DNA from: Pseudomonadota bacterium
Lineage (GTDB): Bacteria; Desulfobacterota; Desulfarculia; Desulfarculales; Desulfarculaceae
Assembly (NCBI GenBank): GCA_018896025.1
Contig: JAHIND010000001.1
Coordinates: forward strand, 1-64,000
Direction of reading: 5' to 3'
Length of the DNA: 64,000 bases
A program made the translations under genes and the position numbers. Positions 1 to 8,490 of the stretch are shown here, in pieces. The notes under the pieces were generated by a model, which made no database searches, was not told the DNA's origin, and saw only the letters and a program-made list of their open reading frames with translations. Each line of letters starts with the position of its first letter. The first letter of the stretch is position 1.

Positions 1-130
1 AACCTCGGAGGAAAGAAATGAGCGGCTGGGGCCATGGCTGGATTACTACAACCAGACAAGGCCACACACCGCTCTTAAATACAAACCGCCAATCTCAAGA
101 CTGGCAAACTGTGAACAACGTCCTTGCTAA
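1..130 (+). mobile_element. C-terminal fragment of IS481-type transposase (cut by window edge)
   Basis: Reading from base 2, the + strand encodes about 42 residues ending at TAA 128-130. The tail contains the motif YNQTRPHTAL followed by KYKPPISRL, the typical C-terminal signature of IS481/IS3-type DDE integrases, where the Tyr-Asn-x-x-Arg-Pro-His block follows the catalytic core. The rest of the transposase lies outside the window, so I cannot say whether the element is intact. No terminal inverted repeat is identified downstream. A copy of the dispersed palindromic repeat begins about 60 nt after the stop. Confidence 0.7.
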
Positions 131-190
131 CAACAGCTAGGTGGCGCTGCCGTTTTTGGGCGTTTGTTAAATCAAGCCCCAAAAGGCCAG

Positions 191-310
191 CGGCACAGCC
201 AGGAGGGCGAGGGCAAGGCGTCCGCCGAGCGCAGGCCGCAAGCGTGGCAGAGTCACGCTGAGGCCTAAGCGATACCGGCAACGCAGCCATCGGCCGCCTG
301 GCGCAGCCGC
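191..310 (+). repeat. Dispersed palindromic repeat, copy A
   Basis: Full copy (about 120 bp). It opens with CGGCACAGCC and closes with CGCCTGGCGCAGCCG, which pair imperfectly. The central hairpin is AGCGTG/CACGCT. Its right end touches the stop codon (311-313) of the minus-strand DUF3047 gene. Confidence 0.85.
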
Positions 311-955
311 CTACTTAGAACTCAGGGTGATGTCGCCGTAATAGGCCACCGCGCTGCCCTTGGTGTTGTCTGAGTCGGTCATCACCGCGATGGCTCCTAT
401 GGCCGGAGGCTCCTCCCCAAAACAACGGCGAAAATCGGCGGCCAGGTCCCGGCGGTGGCTCACCCACTGCCCGGCCTGGCCGTTGCCGCTGTTCACGGCC
501 ATCATCATCACGTTGTCCCCGGCAAAGGCGTTGGGCCAGGTGCGGCCCACGGGCAACTTGTTGGCCCACACGTAGTTGAGGGCGCGGGTGTTCCAGAACA
601 AGAAAGAGGGGAAGACCACGTAGACCCGGGCGGCGAAATCGTCCCCCGCCTTGCTGCGGCCGTCGCCCCCCGGCAGAGTCTTTTCTATTTTCCAGGACCA
701 GGAGAGCGTGGGGGTCTTGGCCGGGTCGGCCTCGATTTCCCTTATCAGGGCCGAGGCGCTGGACTCACTCACCGCCTTGAGCACCTTGCGGCCGTCCACC
801 TCCACTAGGCTGTAGGTGGTCAGGCCCTTGAACTCCTTGGGTTCCCAACCGGCCAGGTCGCCCGCGCTGAAATGGCCCACCGTGACCACCCCCGCCGCCG
901 CCCCCAGGGCCAGGGCGGCCAGGGCCAGCAAGGCGATCCCCAGCGGGCGTTTCAT
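311..955 (-). CDS. DUF3047 family exported protein
   Basis: This 214-residue protein begins with an N-terminal hydrophobic segment (about residues 6-28, LGIALLALAALALGAAAG) that is a signal peptide or membrane anchor. The remainder matches my recollection of DUF3047, a family of unknown function in deltaproteobacteria and other Gram-negatives: landmarks are the GWE segment after the leader, LSWSWKIEK in the middle, and a C-terminal GAIAVMTDSDNT block. The ATG at 955 overlaps the TGA of the upstream Cys-rich gene as ATGA, so the two are probably translationally coupled. A longer reading frame exists upstream, but the leader fixes the start here. Function is unknown. Confidence 0.75.
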   Translation of the reverse strand: MKRPLGIALLALAALALGAAAGVVTVGHFSAGDLAGWEPKEFKGLTTYSLVEVDGRKVLKAVSESSASALIREIEADPAKTPTLSWSWKIEKTLPGGDGRSKAGDDFAARVYVVFPSFLFWNTRALNYVWANKLPVGRTWPNAFAGDNVMMMAVNSGNGQAGQWVSHRRDLAADFRRCFGEEPPAIGAIAVMTDSDNTKGSAVAYYGDITLSSK

Positions 956-1158
956 TGCTTGTCCGTATGCTCCGACCCCTGGGCCACCAGGCCGGTGCAG
1001 GAGCAGTGGATCACCGCCCCCTCCCAGGGCCCGCCGGGGCATACCGCCGTGCGCATGGCCTCCCAGCCGGGGCAACCCCGGCACAGCAGGCGGTCCTTGC
1101 CCAGGCAGGGCGGCGCGGCGGCGCGGCGCAATACGTTGAGTGTGGGTTGGTTTTTCAT
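952..1158 (-). CDS. Small Cys-rich protein coupled to DUF3047 gene
   Basis: A 68-residue reading frame starts at ATG 1158 and ends in an ATGA overlap with the DUF3047 start. It carries six cysteines: one near residue 17 (PCLGK), a LLCRGCPG cluster, one in AVCPGG and a CSC pair. This spacing suggests metal or Fe-S binding or disulfides, but fits no family I recognise. An AAAGGA about 14 nt upstream of the ATG could serve as a weak ribosome-binding site. The stop/start overlap and the clustered Cys argue that it is real, but it is short and lies in GC-rich sequence, so it could be spurious. Confidence 0.5.
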   Translation of the reverse strand: MKNQPTLNVLRRAAAPPCLGKDRLLCRGCPGWEAMRTAVCPGGPWEGAVIHCSCTGLVAQGSEHTDKQ

Positions 1159-1199
1159 GCTGCTAATTTTAGCATCCTTTGCCGCGACGGTCTCTTGCT

Positions 1200-1700
1200 T
1201 CAGGGTTTCTTGTGCCGCACCAGCAAGACCAGGCGCAGATGGCCCTGGGTGTGGGGCACCCGGAGGGAATAGCCACTCTTGGGGCTGGTCATCAGGGCCC
1301 CGTTGTGGGGGGGCTGGGCCGCGGCCTCCTGGGCCAGTTTGAATATCTCGGCCAAGGCCTTGGGCGGGTAGGCCCCCTGGCTGGCCGCCTCCACCAGTTG
1401 GCCCACCTCGGGCCGGGTGGTCAGGTCCGCATCCGTGGCCGCGCTCAAGGCCCCCTTGGGACCGGCGGCCTTGATCATCATCACCGGGCCGGGCTCCTTG
1501 CCCAGGCCCTGGGGCAGGCTCACCCACAGGCTCACGCCATCCAGGGGCTTCTGGTAGAGCAGCTCGCCGTCGTGCAGGGCGGTAGCCTGGCTGAAGCCCA
1601 ACTGCTTGAGCAGGGCGGGCAGCGGTTCGTGGGCCGGGGAGGAACAGGCGGCGGCCAGCAGCAGGGCCGCCAAAAGGATGAGACAGGAGCGCAATCGCAA
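1200..1700 (-). CDS. Predicted lipoprotein, unknown function
   Basis: The product is a predicted outer- or inner-membrane lipoprotein of 166 residues. The leader RLRSCLILLAALLLAAAC ends in a lipobox (LAAAC followed by SS). I chose the TTG at 1700 because GGAGG (1708-1712 on the + strand as CCTCC) sits 7 nt upstream and it gives a standard leader; an upstream TTG at 1730 adds ten residues without a Shine-Dalgarno. The mature part has no motif I recognise. It lies 42 bp upstream of the Cys-rich gene on the same strand and may head that small operon. Confidence 0.65.
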   Translation of the reverse strand: MRLRSCLILLAALLLAAACSSPAHEPLPALLKQLGFSQATALHDGELLYQKPLDGVSLWVSLPQGLGKEPGPVMMIKAAGPKGALSAATDADLTTRPEVGQLVEAASQGAYPPKALAEIFKLAQEAAAQPPHNGALMTSPKSGYSLRVPHTQGHLRLVLLVRHKKP

Positions 1701-1810
1701 GGCATGGCCTCCAGGGGATGGCAGGGACAAGACTTGCGCTAACTATACACCCCGGCCGGTCCGCCGGGGCAGATAGCGGACCGGCCGGGGAAGGGAGGCG
1801 GGTTAATCGT

Positions 1811-1877
1811 TGCTCTTACATACGCCGAGGTCTAAGCGACGCCGCCAACGCAGCATCCCGCCACTTGGCGCAGCCGC
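1811..1877 (+). repeat. Dispersed palindromic repeat, partial copy B1 (right half)
   Basis: Only the half from the central hairpin (CTTACATACGCCGAGG) to the right terminus (CTTGGCGCAGCCG) is present. It lies immediately before full copy B2, so the pair looks like an incomplete tandem array. Confidence 0.7.
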
Positions 1878-1886
1878 CCCCACCAG

Positions 1887-2006
1887 CGGCACAGCCAGGT
1901 GGTGCTAGACAAGGCGTCCGGCGAGCGAGAGGCGCAAGCGTAGTCTTATCTACGCTGAGCCTTGAGCGATGCCGGCAACGCAGCATAGCGCCGCCTGGCG
2001 AAGCCG
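1887..2006 (+). repeat. Dispersed palindromic repeat, copy B2
   Basis: Full copy: left end CGGCACAGCCAGGTGG, central hairpin GCGTAG/CTACGC, right end CCGCCTGGCGAAGCCG. The right end stops 6 nt before the stop codon of the acyl-CoA ligase on the minus strand. Confidence 0.9.
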
Positions 2007-2012
2007 CCGCTA

Positions 2013-3731
2013 TCAGCCATTACCCTCAGCCAGGAACATCTCCTTGAGCTTGTACTTCTCCACCTTGTAGGTGGGGGTCTGGGGCAGGGAATCCACGAAG
2101 CGCAAGTGGCGGGGCCGCATGTAGGCGGGCATCTCCCGGTCCAGCCAGGGCCTGAGATCCGCCTCGCACAGCTCGTGTCCCTGGTCCACCACGATGTAGA
2201 CCACGATGTCGTCCTCCAGGCCCTCGGAGGCGGGCACCGGGAAGGCGGCGGACATGCGCACCTTGGGGTGGGTGTTGATCACGTCCTCCACCTGGAAGGA
2301 GCTGATGTTCTCGCCCTTGACCCGGATGAAGCCGCCCATGCGGTCCACGAAGTAGAACATGCCCTTGTCGTCGTAGCGGGCCCCGTCGCCGGTGTGGAAC
2401 CAGAAGTTGCGGTTGGTGGCCACGGTGGCCTCGGGCTTGTTGAAGTATTCGTTAAGGAGCACATAAGGCAACCGGGGCCGCAGGCATATCTGGCCGTACT
2501 GGCCCGGCTCCAACTCCTGATCGTGCTCGTCCAGGATGGCCACCTGGTGCAGCATGCAGGCGTTGCCCATGTAGCCCTTGGGTATCTCCTTGTGGCCGGG
2601 GATGATGGGCATGCCCAACTCCTGGGCCACCTGGTAGACCTCCTCCTTGGAGTAGCCCTTGGCAAACTCCGGCGGCGTGCCCCCGCCGTTCACCGACTCG
2701 TCGATGATCCCCGCGCACACGTAGCCCACCTCGGTGGCCCCGTAGCCCACGTTGACGAAGTCCAGGCCGAAGCGCTGGGCGAAAACGTGGTGGTACTCGG
2801 GTAGGGGCTGCATGTGCACCCGGCGCAGGGTGTTTTCCCGGTCGTCGGGCTGGGGCTCGGCCTTTAAGAGCCAGGGCATCATCACGTCCAACAAGAGAGC
2901 CACGCTGGCCCCGCTCACCTTGACGCGCCGCCAGAAGTCGCTGGCGCTGAAGCGGTCCCACAACGACACGGTGCAGCCCCGCCAGGCGGCGCGGCCCACC
3001 AGGGAGAAGGCCCCGCCGATGTGGTACATGGGCAGGTCGCAATAGGCCACGTCGTCCGGGTGCAGCATGCGCACCCCGTAGTAGCAGTAGTTCTGCATCC
3101 AGCGGAAAGACTGCACCACCCCCTTGGGCGGGCCGGTGGTGCCCGAGGTGTAGACGATGTTGGCGGTGTCCCAGAAGTTGATCTCCACGCCGGGGTTGGT
3201 GGGGTTGCCCTCCAACAGGTCGGCGAAAGCTATCTCCTCAAAGGGCGGCTCCAGGCGCAGCCCGGCGGTCTCGGGATTGTAATCGTGCTCCTCTGGCGTG
3301 GGGCGATGGATCACTACTTTGGTAAAGGGCAGGTCGTCCTTGATCTGGTTGAGCAACGGCTCGCGACCGCTCTCGGTGATGAGCAGCTTGGGCCCGGTGT
3401 CGCTGAGCTGATAGGAGAGCAGGCGGCCCTTGTAGAGGAAATTGATGGGGCAGAACACCGCCCCCAGCTTCCACAGGGCGTACATGGACAGCACCGTGAC
3501 CCAGGGATTTTTTAGGAACAGGCTGACCCGGTCTCCCTTGGACACCCCCATGCCGCGCAGATTGTGGGCCACGCAGTTGGCCAGGCGGTTGAACTGGGCG
3601 TAGGTGTAGGAGGCGTCCTCCTCGCCGTAGTAGATGAACAGCTTGTCCGGCCGGGTGGCGGCCCACTGCTCCACCTTCTCCACGATAAGGCCCATGGCGG
3701 CCAGTTTTTCATTCAGCTCCCGGGTATCCAT
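2013..3731 (-). CDS. AMP-forming acyl-CoA ligase (CaiC-like)
   Basis: This 572-residue enzyme belongs to the ANL superfamily, which activates carboxylic acids to acyl-CoA through an acyl-adenylate. The phosphate-binding P-loop YTSGTTGPPKG is at residues 194-204, the YGATEVG motif follows in the middle, and the TGD...DRMGGFIRVKGENIS hinge region and the C-terminal TYKVEKYKL catalytic-lysine region are present. The nearest described families by feel are crotonobetaine/carnitine and medium-chain acyl-CoA ligases; the substrate is not readable from sequence. It is the last gene of the minus-strand run 8244-2013 with a hydratase and two CoA-transferases, which points to degradation of an imported organic acid. 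Confidence 0.88.
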   Translation of the reverse strand: MDTRELNEKLAAMGLIVEKVEQWAATRPDKLFIYYGEEDASYTYAQFNRLANCVAHNLRGMGVSKGDRVSLFLKNPWVTVLSMYALWKLGAVFCPINFLYKGRLLSYQLSDTGPKLLITESGREPLLNQIKDDLPFTKVVIHRPTPEEHDYNPETAGLRLEPPFEEIAFADLLEGNPTNPGVEINFWDTANIVYTSGTTGPPKGVVQSFRWMQNYCYYGVRMLHPDDVAYCDLPMYHIGGAFSLVGRAAWRGCTVSLWDRFSASDFWRRVKVSGASVALLLDVMMPWLLKAEPQPDDRENTLRRVHMQPLPEYHHVFAQRFGLDFVNVGYGATEVGYVCAGIIDESVNGGGTPPEFAKGYSKEEVYQVAQELGMPIIPGHKEIPKGYMGNACMLHQVAILDEHDQELEPGQYGQICLRPRLPYVLLNEYFNKPEATVATNRNFWFHTGDGARYDDKGMFYFVDRMGGFIRVKGENISSFQVEDVINTHPKVRMSAAFPVPASEGLEDDIVVYIVVDQGHELCEADLRPWLDREMPAYMRPRHLRFVDSLPQTPTYKVEKYKLKEMFLAEGNG

Positions 3732-3788
3732 CGGTTGCTTCTCCTGGGTAGGCCCTGCTCCTGGGGCGGCCGGGCGTGGGGCGTTGAG

Positions 3789-4568
3789 CTAATCTTCCTC
3801 GGATGCCAGGTACTGCATGAGGTCCTGATAGGTGTTGGGCAGTTGAGGAGAAAATCGCAAGTAACTCGAAGTGGGGTAGCGCATGCCGAAGCGGTGGGTG
3901 TCCTCCAGGCCGGTTACCACTTCCGCCAGCTTGGCCACCGGGATGGTGAAAACCATCTCGTCGTCCTGGGTGAGGGCGAAGATGCGGTCACCCGCCCCGC
4001 ACACCACCATCTGGCACTCGCCGGTGATGAGCGCCTTGCTCACATAGGTGCCGCAGCCCACCGCGCCCAGGCTGTTAGAAACCACCGCCTCGCCGGTCAT
4101 GTAGATGACCGCCTGGACCAGGCGCATCATCTGGGCCGGGTTGCCGTAGATGATGATGAGCTGGGGATCGAACTCGGCCTCGGCCAGGGGCGCGGCCATG
4201 ATGTAGGCGTAGCGGCCGTGCTCCAGCTTGGGCAGGTTGGCCGCTATCTTGGCCCTGGCCTGTTTGCTGCGCACCCAGAAGGGCACCTCGGCCTCGCCGG
4301 ACATGTAGCGGTCCTTGGGGGGCACGAAGCCCATGGCCAACGCCCCCAGGGGGCAGGTCATCTCCTCGGAGCCCAGGAGCACCTTCCAGCCGTAGCGCCG
4401 GGCCAGGGACACCCCCTGGCACAGGGGCATGGGGGTGCGCTTTTTCTTCATGGCTTCAAAGGCCTCGGGAAGCTCCTCGCCCTTTTCGGCCATGCGCAGG
4501 GCCACCGGGAAGGTCTGCAGGCGCAGGAACTTGTTGAGCTTGTCGGTTATCTCACTGTAGTCGGGCAT
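3789..4568 (-). CDS. DUF169 family protein (paralog 1)
   Basis: The 259-residue protein belongs to DUF169 (COG2043), an uncharacterised family in anaerobes and archaea. Five cysteines are shared with the second copy at 12603-13376: in LCQG, TCPLGALA, VGCG, ECQ and VCGAGDR. Other shared blocks are ARRYGWKV, LIIIYGNPAQM and the RYP near the C-terminus. No signal peptide or membrane segment is seen, so it is probably cytoplasmic. The ATG at 4568 has GGAGG about 7 nt upstream; a GTG six codons earlier would overlap that site. The clustered conserved Cys suggest a metal centre or covalent cofactor, which is inference. It sits between the hydratase and the ligase. Confidence 0.8.
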   Translation of the reverse strand: MPDYSEITDKLNKFLRLQTFPVALRMAEKGEELPEAFEAMKKKRTPMPLCQGVSLARRYGWKVLLGSEEMTCPLGALAMGFVPPKDRYMSGEAEVPFWVRSKQARAKIAANLPKLEHGRYAYIMAAPLAEAEFDPQLIIIYGNPAQMMRLVQAVIYMTGEAVVSNSLGAVGCGTYVSKALITGECQMVVCGAGDRIFALTQDDEMVFTIPVAKLAEVVTGLEDTHRFGMRYPTSSYLRFSPQLPNTYQDLMQYLASEED

Positions 4569-4584
4569 GGGGCTCCTCCTCACA

Positions 4585-5736
4585 TTAAACCGGCTGGGCC
4601 GCGCTCTCGGGCAGGGCCACTTGGGCGGTGCCCGCGGCGACCTCCTCGCCCCGCTGGTTGGTGCATTGCAAATCCAAATTGACCACCGCCCGGCCGTCCA
4701 GGCGCTCCTTGGAGGCCACTTTGCCTCCCAGCCAGGCGATGTCGCCGAAACGCACGAAGCCGCTCAGGCGGACCTCCAGGCTCAGCAAACGGCCCGCATC
4801 GCCCATCCAGTTGGTCACCGGATGGGTGAACCAGGCCACCCGCTGGAAGCCCACGTCCATGGGCAAGGGCGAGCCCATGAGGATGCGCGCCCCGTCCGGG
4901 TCCATGTGGCTCATGGCGATGGGCTCGGGCGCGCCGCTGGCCGGGTCGATGTAGGCCAGGCCGGGGTTGTCCAACAGGTGCATGAGCTTGGGGCCGTGGG
5001 CCAGGGCCGCCCGGTGCCAGGCGATGCCCGTGGACCAGGCCACCATGTCCGACAACGACAGGGGGCCCTTGATCACCGGATCCACCACGTCGCCCACGGC
5101 CACGTCCTGCCAAAAGCGCTCCTCGCGGCCTCGGGGCTTTTCGGCCCGGATGGCCTGGTAAATCTCGGCCAGCTTCTCGGGGCTGTAGGGCTCGCGCTGG
5201 AGCACCGCCGGGGCGGTCTGGCCGGAGGGCTCCTTTTTCTTGCCCCCTCCCAGCTTGACCTGGGAGCGCATCATGTCCCAGCGGCAGGAGCCGGCCACCT
5301 CGCCGCGCTGGTTGCGGTAGCGCAGCACCCCCTGCTGGAACACCCGCACCGGTTGGCCGGGCTTGGTCTTGTCGGCCAGGGGCAACAGCTCGTTGTCCAC
5401 GGTGAAGCTGTCCCCGGCGCGCATCACCCCGTTCCACTCCCAGCGGGCCCCCACGAAGAAGGCGATGAGCCCGGGCAGGCCCAGTATGGCCTGGCCTTCG
5501 CACACCGCGTTGAGAAAGGCGGGCGGGGCCAACAGGCCGCCCCATTCGGTGGCCGCGGCGTAGTCCGGGTCGCACCACAGGGGGTTCAGGTCGCCCAGGC
5601 CCTGGGCGAACTGACGGATGGCCTCGGGGGTGGCCACCCGCTGGCTCACCGGGGCCCCCAGCACCGCGCCCTCCATGCGCTCGCGGTACTTGGCCAGGCC
5701 TTGCTCGATAACTTGGCTTATGTCCGGTCGGCTCAC
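4585..5736 (-). CDS. MaoC-like / FAS1-type double hot-dog acyl-CoA hydratase
   Basis: The 383-residue protein has two hot-dog folds: an N-terminal MaoC/FAS1-like dehydratase half (residues about 10-170, with FAQGLGDLNPLW and LLAPPAFL) and a C-terminal half (from about 210, with DMVAWSTGIAWHRA). Such proteins hydrate or dehydrate enoyl-/3-hydroxyacyl-CoA; mesaconyl-C4-CoA hydratase is one characterised member of the wider family. I chose GTG 5736 because GGAGG lies 5 nt before it, directly after the TAG of the upstream CoA-transferase; an upstream ATG at 5769 would overlap that gene. It should act on the CoA thioester made by the neighbouring ligase or transferases. Confidence 0.75.
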   Translation of the reverse strand: MSRPDISQVIEQGLAKYRERMEGAVLGAPVSQRVATPEAIRQFAQGLGDLNPLWCDPDYAAATEWGGLLAPPAFLNAVCEGQAILGLPGLIAFFVGARWEWNGVMRAGDSFTVDNELLPLADKTKPGQPVRVFQQGVLRYRNQRGEVAGSCRWDMMRSQVKLGGGKKKEPSGQTAPAVLQREPYSPEKLAEIYQAIRAEKPRGREERFWQDVAVGDVVDPVIKGPLSLSDMVAWSTGIAWHRAALAHGPKLMHLLDNPGLAYIDPASGAPEPIAMSHMDPDGARILMGSPLPMDVGFQRVAWFTHPVTNWMGDAGRLLSLEVRLSGFVRFGDIAWLGGKVASKERLDGRAVVNLDLQCTNQRGEEVAAGTAQVALPESAAQPV

Positions 5737-5746
5737 CGGCTCCTCC

Positions 5747-6964
5747 CTACTTGAAAACGCCTTGTTCATCCAGGCGCTGATATTCCTCGCGTCCCAGGCC
5801 CAGCAGGCCCAGGCAGATCTCCTCGGTGTGCTCGCCCAGGCAGGGGGAGCGCTCCACCCGCTGGGGCGAGGCGGAAAACTCCAGGGAGTGGGCCGCGTAG
5901 TCCACCTGGCCCATCACCGGATGCTCCCGCCGGGAGAAGTACCGGTCGTAAACCAGTTGGGGGTTTCCCCCCAGGTCGCGGCCGTCGTTGGCCACCCCGG
6001 CGGGCACCTGGAGCGCCTGCAAAAGCTCCATCACCTCGTGGTCCTCGCGGGACTCGGTCCACTGGGCGATGCGTCGGTCCAGTTCCTCGCCTTGGGCCAG
6101 GCGGCCCTCCAGGCGCTCCAGCTCCGGGTCCAGGGCCCACTCCGGCGAGCCCATGGCGTGCACCAGGCCCTTCCATTGGCGGTCTTCCATCACGGTGATG
6201 GCCACCCAACGGTCCTTGCCCGCGCAGGGGTAGACCCCGTGGGGCGCGGCCTCGGAGTCGCGGTTGCCCGCCCGCTGGGCCACCCGCCCGGTGAGGGCGT
6301 AGTTGAGCAGGGCCGGGGCCACGAACTGCACGCTGGCCTCCAACTGGGCCGCATCCAGGTACACTCCCTGGCCGGTGCGCCGCCGGTGGTCCAGGGCGCT
6401 GACGATGGCCAGCAGGTTGAGCCGGGGCACCAGGTAGTCGGTGTAGGAGCCGTAGGGGCCGCAGGGCTTACGGTCCGGCCAGCCGCAGTGGTAGGTCAGC
6501 CCGCTGATGGCGGTGAGCGGCACCCCGTAGCCGGGCATGGAGCGCAGGGCCCCGGTCTGGCCGTACATGCAGGAGCTGAGCATTATCAGGTCCGGCTTCA
6601 CCTTGACCAGGTCCTTGTAACCCAGGCCCCACTTGGCCATGACCCCGGCGGTGTAGCTGTCCAAGACCACGTCGGCGGTGGCCACAAGCCGGAGGGCCAG
6701 CTCCTTGCCCTGGGGGTGTTTCAGGTTCAGGGCGATGCTCTTTTTGCTGGCGTTCTCCCGCCCGAAGAACAGGGAGTTGTCCAGGTTCACCTTGTCGTCC
6801 TTGAAGGGCGTCATGGAGCGGATGATGTCCGGCCGGGTGCGGGTCTCCACCTTGATCACCTCGGCCCCGAAGCCGCCCGCCCAGGAGGTGGTGAGAGGCC
6901 CCACCACCGCCCAGCCGAACTCCACCATGCGCACGCCTTCCAGGATGGCCGTCTGCTTTTCCAT
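5747..6964 (-). CDS. CaiB/BaiF type III CoA-transferase (1)
   Basis: This 405-residue protein is a family III CoA-transferase, which moves CoA between carboxylic acids through an aspartyl-CoA thioester. Family features are the N-terminal LEGVRMVEFG, GAEVIKVE, NRDSEAAPHGVYPC (replacing the usual NPxxPYxxY region) and a C-terminal hot-spot around LGEHTEEIC. The start ATG 6964 lies 2 nt after the stop of the next upstream CoA-transferase, so the two are tightly coupled. Two adjacent divergent CaiB-like proteins often form one hetero-oligomeric enzyme (as in BbsEF of toluene degradation), a reasonable but unproven reading here. Confidence 0.85.
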   Translation of the reverse strand: MEKQTAILEGVRMVEFGWAVVGPLTTSWAGGFGAEVIKVETRTRPDIIRSMTPFKDDKVNLDNSLFFGRENASKKSIALNLKHPQGKELALRLVATADVVLDSYTAGVMAKWGLGYKDLVKVKPDLIMLSSCMYGQTGALRSMPGYGVPLTAISGLTYHCGWPDRKPCGPYGSYTDYLVPRLNLLAIVSALDHRRRTGQGVYLDAAQLEASVQFVAPALLNYALTGRVAQRAGNRDSEAAPHGVYPCAGKDRWVAITVMEDRQWKGLVHAMGSPEWALDPELERLEGRLAQGEELDRRIAQWTESREDHEVMELLQALQVPAGVANDGRDLGGNPQLVYDRYFSRREHPVMGQVDYAAHSLEFSASPQRVERSPCLGEHTEEICLGLLGLGREEYQRLDEQGVFK

Positions 6965-6966
6965 GG

Positions 6967-8244
6967 CTAGCGCCCCCCTTCCAGGCCCAGGGAGGCCAAA
7001 ACTTCCTGGTTGTGCTGGCCCAGGGTGGGAGCGGCCCCCCGCACCAGGCACAGGCCATCCTCGGTCTTCACGAAAGGCCCGGGCAAAGTCAGCTCTTGCT
7101 CAAAGGCGGGATGGGCCAGGCGCACCCAGAAGCCCCGCTCCTTGAGCTGGGCCTCGGCCAAAACCCCGGAGGCGTCGTTGACCGGGTAGACCATCACCCG
7201 CCGTTTGACCCCTTCGTCCCACAGCTGGCGCTGGGTGTGCCCCGCGAAAAAAGCGGCCACCGGCTCCACGATGCCCTTGTCCGCCTCCTCCTGAGGGGTG
7301 CGGCCCAGGTCCAGGCGGGGCCAGTCCATGCCCTTCATGTACTCGCTGCCCATGCCCTCGTCGTCCATCCACTTGGTCAGGGCGGGGTTGCTCACCGCGC
7401 CCATCTGCCCGCCGAAGAGGTAGAAGGCCACGAAGCCGTCGGCGCAGGGCCAGATCAGGGGGGTGGTGGTGCCCATGGGCGGGATGCGCAGGGCGCTGCC
7501 CTGGCGCCTAAGCACCCGGCCCCTGGCATCCCACAGGATGTGGGAGGCATAGGCCACCCGCTCCAGGCCCTTGAGAGCCGAGACCACCACCCGCTGCCCC
7601 TGGCCGGTGCGGCCCCGGTGGAACAGGGCCATGGCCGCCCCGGTGGCCGCGTCGGCCCCGGCATGCAGCCAGGACTGGGGTAGGCTGATGCGCACCGGAG
7701 GGCGGTCGGTGTCGCCGCAGATGTAGAGCAGGCCCGAAAGGGCCCAGATCACCAGGTCGCTGGCCACGAAGTCGCGGTAAGGGCCGTCCTCGCCAAAGGC
7801 GGTGATGGAGGCCATGACCAGCTCCGGCCGCGCCCGGCACAGATCCTCGTAGCCTAGGCCCATCGCCTCCAGGTGGCCCGGAGGATACGCCTCTATCACC
7901 ACGTCGGCCGTGGCCGCCAACTCCAGGAAAAGATCACGCCCCTTGTAGGTCTCCAGGTCCAGGATCACGCTTTTCTTGCCGGTGTTCAGGGCCTGCCACA
8001 AGAGGGAGGCCTCCACGGGGTCCACCCCCGGGGCCATGGGCCCCAGCAGGCGCGCCGGGTCGCCGCCGGGCGGCTCCACCTTGATCACCTCGGCCCCCAT
8101 GTCGGCCAGGAGCTTGCCCGCGAACAGGCTCTCCTGGCCGGCCAGCTCCAGCACCCGGTAGCCGCTCAAAAACCCCGCGCCCACCGGAGCCGTCCCCTCC
8201 ACTCGACGGTCCTGCCGCAACGCTGCCTCCCCTAGCCCGGACAT
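6967..8244 (-). CDS. CaiB/BaiF type III CoA-transferase (2)
   Basis: The 425-residue protein is a second family III CoA-transferase, with LSGYRVLELAG, MGAEVIKVEPPGGDPAR, NTGKKSVILDLE and LGQHNQEVLASLGL. It differs clearly from the next gene (5747-6964), so they are not a recent duplication. The ATG at 8244 has no Shine-Dalgarno and abuts a copy of the dispersed repeat; a TTG at 8220 is preceded 5 nt upstream by GGGGAGG and may be the true start, giving 417 residues. It heads the six-gene minus-strand run down to the ligase. Confidence 0.83.
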   Translation of the reverse strand: MSGLGEAALRQDRRVEGTAPVGAGFLSGYRVLELAGQESLFAGKLLADMGAEVIKVEPPGGDPARLLGPMAPGVDPVEASLLWQALNTGKKSVILDLETYKGRDLFLELAATADVVIEAYPPGHLEAMGLGYEDLCRARPELVMASITAFGEDGPYRDFVASDLVIWALSGLLYICGDTDRPPVRISLPQSWLHAGADAATGAAMALFHRGRTGQGQRVVVSALKGLERVAYASHILWDARGRVLRRQGSALRIPPMGTTTPLIWPCADGFVAFYLFGGQMGAVSNPALTKWMDDEGMGSEYMKGMDWPRLDLGRTPQEEADKGIVEPVAAFFAGHTQRQLWDEGVKRRVMVYPVNDASGVLAEAQLKERGFWVRLAHPAFEQELTLPGPFVKTEDGLCLVRGAAPTLGQHNQEVLASLGLEGGR

Positions 8245-8262
8245 TTCATGAAGGCTGTGCGC

Positions 8263-8384
8263 CCGGCTGCGCCAGCCACCGGCATACAGCGTTGCCGGCT
8301 ACGCTCGGGCCTCGACGTAGCAATGGCTACGCCTTCGGCCCTTGCTTGCCGGTCGCCTTGTCTTCCGGCGGCTGGCTGTGCCGG
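8263..8384 (-). repeat. Dispersed palindromic repeat, copy C (inverted)
   Basis: Full copy in the opposite orientation to most others: CCGGCTGCGCC is on the left and GGCTGTGCCGG on the right. The central hairpin is CGTAGC/GCTACG with loop AATG. This is the exception to the stop-codon rule: it lies between the start of a CoA-transferase and, 107 nt away, the end of dctM. Confidence 0.85.
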
Positions 8385-8490
8385 GGCCGGGGGCAAACCC
8401 CGCCCCGATAGGGATGATGCCGGCCTCATAAGCACTCCATAAATACCGATTCGTTACTCATCTCCACCCAACCTTCATGAAATAACCTGG

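Noticed and set aside
5747..6967. The two CoA-transferases as a recent tandem duplication
   Set aside because: Both are family III, but their N-terminal and central segments differ throughout; they are distant homologs.
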